64,000 nucleotides of DNA from Gemmatimonadaceae bacterium (GTDB taxonomy: Bacteria > Gemmatimonadota > Gemmatimonadetes > Gemmatimonadales > Gemmatimonadaceae). The position numbers and the translations under genes were made by a program. This document shows positions 58,422-64,000 of this stretch, piece after piece. Location of the stretch: contig JAIEMN010000003.1 in NCBI GenBank assembly GCA_019752115.1, positions 62,001 through 126,000 of the forward strand. The letters are read 5' to 3'. The notes under the pieces were generated by a model. The model was not told the origin of the DNA. It searched no databases and saw nothing but the letters and a program-made list of their open reading frames with translations. Numbering within the stretch: the stretch's first letter is position 1; the number at the start of each line of letters is the position of its first letter.

Positions 58422-58535
58422 GGGTCGTTGTCTCGCACAGAGGCACAACGCGCACGGAGGTGACACAGAGAACAACCATTGTTTTTCTCTGTGACATCTC
58501 TGTGGGCTCTGTGCCTCTGTGCGAGACAACGACCC
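58422..58535. repeat. Long two-tier palindrome between transporter and kinase genes
   Basis: Perfect 26-base arms at 58422-58447 and 58510-58535 (GGGTCGTTGTCTCGCACAGA then GGCACA, and its complement), with an inner stem CACAGAGAA/TTCTCTGTG (58464-58472 and 58485-58493). It fills most of the 142-base gap between the two co-directional genes and has the same two-tier architecture as the palindrome at 55413, but a different sequence. It looks like a dispersed extragenic palindrome. Confidence 0.88.
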
Positions 58536-58557
58536 ATCCCCCACACGGGCGCCTCCG

Positions 58558-59100
58558 ATGACACCCCCGACGCGCGTCGTCCTCACCGGCTCCGAGTCGG
58601 TAGGAAAAACGACCCTCGCCGCCCAGCTCGCCGCGCACTACGGTGTACTTACCGTGCCGGAGTTCGTGCGGGAGTACGCCGCCCAGAAAGGCGCACCGCT
58701 CGACTTCCGGGATCATGGGCCCATCGCGAAGGGGCAGATGGCCCTCGAGGACCGCTACATCGCGCGGGCCAACGAGGCCGGTCATCGCCTGCTGATTCAG
58801 GATACGGATCTGATCAGTACCGTCACCTATTGCCACCACTACTTCGGACGTTGCCCGCAGTTCATCGAAGAAGCGGCGGTGGAGCGGCGACCGGCGCTGT
58901 ACCTGCTGCTCGATATCGATGTCCCCTGGGTGCATGATGGCATCCGCGACCGGGGCGACCGTCGCGACGAGGTGCAGCAGCTGTTCGTGGACACGCTGGC
59001 GCGTCTTGGTGCGCCGGTTCAGGTTGTGAGCGGATCATGGGATGAACGGTTCCGCTTGGCAGTGCATCTGATCGACACGCTCCTCGCCACCCACTCCTGA
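58558..59100 (+). CDS. NadR-like P-loop kinase (nicotinamide riboside or thiamine kinase)
   Basis: 180 residues from MTPPTRVVLTGSESVGKTT. The Walker A motif is GSESVGKTT; VPEFVREYA and LLIQDTDLISTVTYCHHYFG match the C-terminal ribosylnicotinamide-kinase domain of NadR. The nucleotidyltransferase domain of NadR is absent. It would trap the imported vitamin by phosphorylation. Since the linked locus is TPP-controlled, thiamine is a possible substrate in place of nicotinamide riboside. Upstream in-frame codons fall in the palindrome, so the start at 58558 is preferred. Confidence 0.82.
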   Translation: MTPPTRVVLTGSESVGKTTLAAQLAAHYGVLTVPEFVREYAAQKGAPLDFRDHGPIAKGQMALEDRYIARANEAGHRLLIQDTDLISTVTYCHHYFGRCPQFIEEAAVERRPALYLLLDIDVPWVHDGIRDRGDRRDEVQQLFVDTLARLGAPVQVVSGSWDERFRLAVHLIDTLLATHS

Positions 59101-59113
59101 CGAGAGAAATACC

Positions 59114-59554
59114 ATGGCACCTTCCGGCCAGTCGTATAAGAATCACGCGCAGTTCACGCCCGCGTATCACTACTTCACGAGTCCGATCTCGCTCATCTAC
59201 CTCGTGTGGACGGTGAAGCGCCTGATCAGTAATCCGGGCAACGATACGGCGTACGCGCTGGTGGGCGCGCTCGCGATCACGGGGCTCGTGGCGGTCACGC
59301 GTCTGTCTCCGCTGCGCGTCCAGGACCGCTTGATCCGCCTCGAAGAGCAGCTGCGCTACGCGAAGCTCTTGCCGGCAGAGATTGCCGCGAAGGCTGAATC
59401 AACCTTTTCCCCGCGTCACTACATCGCGCTGCGCTTCGCGTCGGACGCCGAGCTGCCGGAGCTGGTCAACAAGGTGCTGGCGAATCCGTCGATGACGCAG
59501 AAGGAGATCAAGCAGGCGATCAAGAACTGGCGCGGCGATTACTTCCGGGCCTGA
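59114..59554 (+). CDS. DUF6526-type small membrane protein
   Basis: 146 residues with two N-terminal hydrophobic segments (SPISLIYLVWTVKRL, ALVGALAITGLVAVTRL) and a charged C-terminal part (VQDRLIRLEEQLRYAKLLP, KEIKQAIKNWRGDYFRA). The arrangement matches DUF6526 inner-membrane proteins of unknown function. GAGAGAA lies upstream. It starts 14 bases after the kinase gene, so co-transcription is possible but a functional link is not evident. Confidence 0.8.
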   Translation: MAPSGQSYKNHAQFTPAYHYFTSPISLIYLVWTVKRLISNPGNDTAYALVGALAITGLVAVTRLSPLRVQDRLIRLEEQLRYAKLLPAEIAAKAESTFSPRHYIALRFASDAELPELVNKVLANPSMTQKEIKQAIKNWRGDYFRA

Positions 59555-59571
59555 CGGCCGCGCGGAGCAAC

Positions 59572-60720
59572 TTACGTCGTCGCCAACAGCTCCACGGCGA
59601 TGCCCCCGTTCGAGCTGCGGAACTTGGAGGTGGTGCGGAGCTTGAGTTGGCCCAACAGCGCCTTGTCGGCCGGCATGAACAGGCCCAGCTGCCACCCGCG
59701 TCCGCCGGCGCGCAACACGTCGCCGAGCCGCGCGAAGAGCCCGCGCAGATCGGTGCCGTCGCTGACGCGCAGGCCATAGGGCGGATTCGTCAACAGCAGG
59801 CCGTGCGGCGCGATGGCCGCGAGATCCAGCGTGGACAGCGGCTCCTGCTCAATCACCAGGTCCGCGGCCACGCCGGCGCGCTCGGCGTTCGCCCGCGCGG
59901 CGGTGACGGCGCCCGCATCGCGATCGCGCACGACGATCGGCACGCCCGCGCTGGGGCGTACCGCGGTGCGGAGGGCGGCGCGGGCGGCCGCGAAGCGCGC
60001 GGCGTCGGCGCCCGGCCATTGCTCCATCGCGAAACCGCGTGACAGCCCCGGCGCGATGCTGCGCGCGATCAGTGCGGCCTCGATGCCGATGGTCCCGGAC
60101 CCGCCAAAGGGATCGACCAGCGCCCGCTCGCCACGCCAGCCCATGCCGGCCAGCATCGCCGCGGCCAGCGTTTCGCGCAGCGGCGCCTTGGCCACGGCCT
60201 GTCGCCAGCCGCGGCGATGCAGCAGCTCCCCCGAACTGTCGGCGCTGATCGTGCACACGTCACGCTCGAAGCGCACCACAATGAGCTGACTGGGGGCGTC
60301 GTCCGCCTCATCGTCTTCGTCGGGACGTGCCTTCGTCGTCACCGAAACATTCGCGACCGCACCGGTGATGCCGCGCGCGACACGCTCCGCCACCGCATCG
60401 GAGTGATACAGCCGCGATTTGCGGCAGGTCACCCGCAGGCGCACCGACGATCCCGCCGCAATAACCCGCGTCCACGCGACGCGCGCCGCCTGCTTCTCGA
60501 GCGAGGCGAAGTCGCGCGCCGGAAACTCGGCGAGCCGCACGATCACCCGCGAGGCGATCCGTAGCTGCGCATTGAGCGCAAAGAGCCCCGCGTCATCAAC
60601 CGAGACCGAAACGCCCGAGGGCGTCACCTCGCGAGGCGTGAGACCGATCGCCGACACCTCGCTGGCCACGAGCGGAGCAAGCCCGGGCGCGGACACCACA
60701 AACGCGTCATGCCGGGTCAC
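59572..60720 (-). CDS. RlmL/YcbY-like class I rRNA (guanine-N2)-methyltransferase
   Basis: 382 residues from a GTG. An N-terminal THUMP-containing region (about 55-165; LYHSDAVAERVARGI) is followed by a Rossmann methyltransferase with DPFGGSGTIGIEAALIA (SAM loop) and TNPPYGLRV (catalytic NPPY motif). This resembles the N-terminal half of RlmL, which methylates 23S rRNA G2445; the second methyltransferase half of enterobacterial RlmL is absent, as is common. Substrate position is inferred from the family. Confidence 0.87.
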   Translation of the reverse strand: MTRHDAFVVSAPGLAPLVASEVSAIGLTPREVTPSGVSVSVDDAGLFALNAQLRIASRVIVRLAEFPARDFASLEKQAARVAWTRVIAAGSSVRLRVTCRKSRLYHSDAVAERVARGITGAVANVSVTTKARPDEDDEADDAPSQLIVVRFERDVCTISADSSGELLHRRGWRQAVAKAPLRETLAAAMLAGMGWRGERALVDPFGGSGTIGIEAALIARSIAPGLSRGFAMEQWPGADAARFAAARAALRTAVRPSAGVPIVVRDRDAGAVTAARANAERAGVAADLVIEQEPLSTLDLAAIAPHGLLLTNPPYGLRVSDGTDLRGLFARLGDVLRAGGRGWQLGLFMPADKALLGQLKLRTTSKFRSSNGGIAVELLATT

Positions 60721-60760
60721 CGGGGCTGACGCCGTGATCGGGCGCGCCGTCGCGCCGCCC

Positions 60761-63559
60761 TTACGCAGCGTACTTACTGCGCGCGACGAACGGCGCCTTG
60801 GCGCCCCGCGTAGCCAGCAGCTCCCAGAAATCCTCGGCGTCCACCGGACGCGAGAACAGGTAGCCCTGACCGAGCTCGCAGCCGAGGGAGATGAGATGGG
60901 CGCGCTGCGCCTCGGTCTCGATCCCTTCGGCCACCGTATTCATCCGCAGCGTTTCTCCCAACGCCACAATTGCGCTCGCGAGCACCGGTCCATCGCCTCC
61001 CTTGTCGATCACATCCACGAACGCCTTGTCGATCTTCAGGATGTCGACCGGATAGCGTTGCAGATAGCTCAGGGAAGAATAACCGGTTCCGAAGTCATCG
61101 ATAGCCAGCGACACGCCGAGCGCCTTGAGCGCCGTGAGCCGGGTCATCGAGACGTCGGTGTGCTGCATGAGCATGCTTTCGGTGATCTCGAGCGTCAGCT
61201 GCGACGGATCGAGCCCCGACTCCTCGAGCGCGCTTGCCACGTCCTCCACGATCGCGGCGTCCTGCAGCTGGCGGCCGGAGAGGTTGACGGTGATGCGCAG
61301 CGCCTGGTTGCGCTCGCGGGTCCACTTCTGCGCCTCACGGCAGGCACGGCGCAGCACCCAGCGCCCGAGCGGCACGATCAGCCCCGTTTCCTCGGCGATG
61401 GGGATGAACGTCATGGGCGACACGAGCCCGCGATCGCGGCTGATCCAGCGCACGAGGGCCTCGGCACCGATGATCTGCCCGGTGGTGAGCTCCACGATGG
61501 GCTGATACTGCAGGAAGAACTCCTCACGATCGATCGCCATGCGCAGACCCGCCTCCACCACGAGGCGGTCGAGCGCCGCCTTGTGCATGGCCGGCTCGAA
61601 CATTGCGACCTGTCCCTTGCCGCGGGTCTTGGCCACGTACATGGCCACATCGGCGTTGCGCACCACATCGTCGCTCGATTCGCCCTGAGAGGCGCGCGCG
61701 ATGCCGATGCTGGCATTCACGAACACTTCCTTGCCGCTCAAGGTGAACGGGCGCTGCAAGGCGGTGTGAATGCGATCCGCCACGACGAACACATCCTCGT
61801 CATTGGCACAGTCTTCCACGAGCACCGCGAACTCATCGCCACCCAGACGCGCAATGAGATCGGTATCGCGCACGCAGAGCGACAGGCGCCGCGCGGCGTC
61901 CACCAGCAGACGATCGCCGACCACATGGCCGAGCGAGTCGTTCACATTCTTGAAGTTGTCGAGGTCCAGAAAGAGCACGGCGACGTGATTGCCATGGCGC
62001 ATGCTCCGCGCGAGCGCGTGCCCTACCTGGTACAGGAACAGCGAGCGGTTCGCGAGATCGGTGAGCGGATCGTGAAACGCCTGGTGCATGTACTGCTGCT
62101 TGATCTGGCTCTGCTCGGTCACGTCGCGCGTGTTGAGCACGAGCCCGTTGATTACCGGCTCGCTCATCAGGTTGGTGCCGACGTTGTCCACCGTCATCCA
62201 CCCACCACTCGCGTGGCGCAGGCGCCATTCGCGCTTGAGCACTCCCGGCGACGCCGCCTCGGGGCGGTACTGCACCCGCGTCAGCTCCGCGAGGAACGCC
62301 TGCGCGACCTTGCGGTCGTTGTCGTGCAGCAGGTCGAACAGCGACGTTCCCGACAGGCGCGCCGGATCATGACCGAACACCGTGGCCATGGAGGGGCTCA
62401 CATAGCGAATGGTGCCGTCGGGATCGGCGATGATGATGACGTCGCTCGAGTGCTGCACGAGGGCGCGGAAGCGGGCCTCGTTCTCGCGGGCCGCGCTTTC
62501 GGTCAGCAGGCTCACCGCCTCGCGCGTCACCGCCCACTGGCGGGCAAAGGCCAGCCCCATGAGCACCAGCGCCCCCAGCAGGAGCACGGTGAGCGACGGG
62601 CTCGATTCATCGAGCACATGCCTCGTCAGCAGCACGACGCCGGGTAGCGCGGCCGCGAAGGGAATGGCGGTGGTCGCGAGGTCCACGCGTTTGGACACCG
62701 GGCGCAGTTCGCGATGCAATACGGTGGCGCTGGCGAGCCAGCCGGCCGCGGCGAGCATGACCATCGCCACCGGACTCACGACCTGCATCACGCCGATCGC
62801 CCCATCCTGCTGGATAGCCGCGGCGGCAACGTGGCCGAAGAACTGCACGACGAACACGCCAGCCAACAGCACCAGCACGTTGGCGCGATGCTGCAGTACC
62901 GTGCGCCGCCAGAAGGCGGCCAGCACCACGATCACCACCACATCGAGCACGGCTTCGACATGGAGCAGTGCGTACCGGGCGCGCGCCACGTCCGAGAGCG
63001 TGGTCTCGCTTACGGTGTACCACGTGAGCAGCGCGCCGCCGGCGGCCACGGTGACAACGTCGAGCGCGAGACGCAGTCGATCGATGCCACGGCGCGGTGC
63101 GCTCGGCAGGCAGCACATCGCGGCGAGGAAGAGCAGCGGACCGGCGAGGGTCAGCGGGCCGGCGAGCCCGATGGGCCAGTTGGCACCGCCCAGCACATCC
63201 CGGAACAGTTCAATGGGGAGGAGGGCGATCGCCGCGGCGGCGATCCGCCAGAAGCGGCGCGTGCCGCGATCGAGGGCAAGTTCTCGGCTCGCGTGCAGCG
63301 CGAGCGTGACGGCGGCCAGCACCAGCGGCAGGAGCAGCAGCGCACTCGCGCCGCGCACCACCGCGCTGGTCTCGCGCCCCGACGCGAGCCACGCCGTCAG
63401 GAGTGCACCATAGCCAATGAGCCCCCCGAGCAGCATCCGATCCGGCCGGTGCCCGAATACCACAGCACGCACCGTCGCATCGCCTCGCGGCGCGCTCGGT
63501 GCTTCCGGCTCAGTCGGTTGTTCGGGTCGACGCACGGTGGCGTCGGTCGCGAGGGGCAT
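60761..63559 (-). CDS. Membrane-anchored PAS-GGDEF-EAL cyclic-di-GMP protein
   Basis: 932 residues. The first 350 residues form about nine hydrophobic segments, a large membrane sensor region. Then PAS (about 365-490; FRALVQHSSDVIIIADPDG), GGDEF (about 500-665) with intact RLGGDEFAVL, and EAL (about 675-925) with GAEALVRW, LEITESM, DDFGTGYSSLSYL, ILKIDKAFV, AEGIETEAQ and GQGYLFSRP. Both catalytic motifs look complete, so it could make and degrade c-di-GMP; many such proteins work mainly in one direction. It has no obvious operon partner here. Confidence 0.93.
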   Translation of the reverse strand: MPLATDATVRRPEQPTEPEAPSAPRGDATVRAVVFGHRPDRMLLGGLIGYGALLTAWLASGRETSAVVRGASALLLLPLVLAAVTLALHASRELALDRGTRRFWRIAAAAIALLPIELFRDVLGGANWPIGLAGPLTLAGPLLFLAAMCCLPSAPRRGIDRLRLALDVVTVAAGGALLTWYTVSETTLSDVARARYALLHVEAVLDVVVIVVLAAFWRRTVLQHRANVLVLLAGVFVVQFFGHVAAAAIQQDGAIGVMQVVSPVAMVMLAAAGWLASATVLHRELRPVSKRVDLATTAIPFAAALPGVVLLTRHVLDESSPSLTVLLLGALVLMGLAFARQWAVTREAVSLLTESAARENEARFRALVQHSSDVIIIADPDGTIRYVSPSMATVFGHDPARLSGTSLFDLLHDNDRKVAQAFLAELTRVQYRPEAASPGVLKREWRLRHASGGWMTVDNVGTNLMSEPVINGLVLNTRDVTEQSQIKQQYMHQAFHDPLTDLANRSLFLYQVGHALARSMRHGNHVAVLFLDLDNFKNVNDSLGHVVGDRLLVDAARRLSLCVRDTDLIARLGGDEFAVLVEDCANDEDVFVVADRIHTALQRPFTLSGKEVFVNASIGIARASQGESSDDVVRNADVAMYVAKTRGKGQVAMFEPAMHKAALDRLVVEAGLRMAIDREEFFLQYQPIVELTTGQIIGAEALVRWISRDRGLVSPMTFIPIAEETGLIVPLGRWVLRRACREAQKWTRERNQALRITVNLSGRQLQDAAIVEDVASALEESGLDPSQLTLEITESMLMQHTDVSMTRLTALKALGVSLAIDDFGTGYSSLSYLQRYPVDILKIDKAFVDVIDKGGDGPVLASAIVALGETLRMNTVAEGIETEAQRAHLISLGCELGQGYLFSRPVDAEDFWELLATRGAKAPFVARSKYAA

Positions 63560-63619
63560 GTCGAGTGACGTCCAGGGAAGGCTGCCCCACGACGAAAGTC
63601 GGGGCCGCCCGGTCCGTCG

Positions 63620-64000
63620 TCACCCCGTCGGCTCCGTCGCCGCATTCCCAGGTGTCGTACGCACCGACGGTCGCCGCCCTCCTCGCCACACCAACCGGGA
63701 GGCGAGGAGTGCAGCGACGACCGATGCATATAGGATCGGCTCGCTTCGGTCCTTCTTGACTGCCCAGAAGAAATGCAGGCAGGCGGCCGCCACGCTCACG
63801 TAGACCAGCTGATGAAGTCGAGTCCATCTTTTGCCGCCGAGGCGGCGAATCGACGCCTTCGTGGAGGTCAACGCCAGCGGAATCAGCAGCAGGAAGGCCA
63901 GCATCCCGAGCGTCACGTACCAGTGCTTCAGGATGTCCTTCCAGATCTCGGCCCAGTCGAAGAACCAGTCGAGGACCGTGTAGACCAGCAGATGCCCCAA
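63620..64000 (-). CDS. msrQ: MsrQ haem-binding quinol subunit (partial, 5' end outside window)
   Basis: The last 126 residues of a ferric-reductase-like membrane protein; the open frame continues past the right edge. Segments WKDILKHWYVTLGMLAFLLL, PLALTSTKASIRRLGGKRW and LHQLVYVSVAAACLHFFWAV match MsrQ, whose two conserved His (in LHQL and LHFFW) bind haem. MsrQ passes electrons from quinols to periplasmic methionine sulfoxide reductase MsrP, whose gene should lie just beyond the window. Confidence 0.88.
   Translation of the reverse strand: MGHLLVYTVLDWFFDWAEIWKDILKHWYVTLGMLAFLLLIPLALTSTKASIRRLGGKRWTRLHQLVYVSVAAACLHFFWAVKKDRSEPILYASVVAALLASRLVWRGGRRPSVRTTPGNAATEPTG

Noticed and set aside
60419-62647. 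742-residue plus-strand frame opposite the GGDEF-EAL gene
   Set aside because: Antisense shadow; the minus-strand protein has all catalytic motifs.

Overview
The window is GC-rich, densely coded DNA with both SusC/SusD-type and other TonB-dependent outer-membrane receptors, many exported proteins whose signal peptides end in AxAQ or LSAQ, frequent GTG starts and 4-base start/stop overlaps, and a [NiFe] hydrogenase of the high-affinity group 1h (Hhy, actinobacterial type). Gram-negative receptors together with high GC and an Hhy hydrogenase suggest a soil-type Gemmatimonadota bacterium, or a relative. This is inference; no rRNA gene or taxonomic marker is present. No tRNA, rRNA, CRISPR array, transposase or phage gene was seen.

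Layout. (1) 1-10481: a starch/maltodextrin locus. A leftward operon (SusC, SusD, lipoprotein alpha-amylase cut by the window edge) diverges from a rightward operon (malQ, an SLC45-like sugar transporter, an exported GH13 enzyme). The 407-base spacer holds two LacI-type operator candidates. (2) 10509-11637: a small superinfection-immunity-like membrane protein and a GNAT acetyltransferase whose start codons overlap head to head. (3) 11634-29211: the main feature, a complete hydrogen-scavenging locus. hypF and a nickel permease run leftward. Rightward are DUF1641, hypA, hypB, a histidine kinase and NarL-type regulator pair, hhyS, hhyL, the maturation endopeptidase, two small unknown proteins, a TPR protein, a third unknown, a NifU-Rieske fusion (HhyE-like), a six-repeat NHL propeller, and hypC, hypD, hypE. 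Nearly all neighbours overlap or almost touch. (4) 29413-31479: a TonB-dependent receptor between two 91-base direct repeats. (5) 31585-48671: mixed chromosomal genes, including an outer-membrane protein, a Tat-exported DsrE-like protein, an M20 peptidase, a hybrid kinase with an ANTAR regulator, a sodium:solute symporter preceded by a 31-residue membrane miniprotein, a large PIG-L deacetylase, 2-oxoglutarate dehydrogenase E1, and a GAF histidine kinase. (6) 48844-55366: a 1232-residue receptor-like barrel with an unusual helical tail, a beta-propeller protein and an M20 dipeptidase. (7) 55413-59100: a thiamine-uptake locus, with a TPP riboswitch controlling a TonB receptor, divergent from a PnuC/PnuT-family transporter and a NadR-like kinase; large palindromes lie beside it. 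(8) 59114-64000: a small membrane protein, an RlmL-like rRNA methyltransferase, a membrane GGDEF-EAL protein and a partial MsrQ.

How the genes work together. In the hydrogenase locus the permease supplies nickel. HypA/HypB insert it, HypF/HypE make the cyanide ligands, and HypC/HypD assemble the Fe(CN)2CO unit. The endopeptidase then trims HhyL, and HhyS/HhyL pass electrons from atmospheric H2, probably through the NifU-Rieske protein, to the respiratory chain. The embedded two-component pair is the obvious candidate regulator. The uncharacterised TPR, NHL and small proteins form a conserved-looking accessory module of unknown role, which I regard as the most interesting part of the window.
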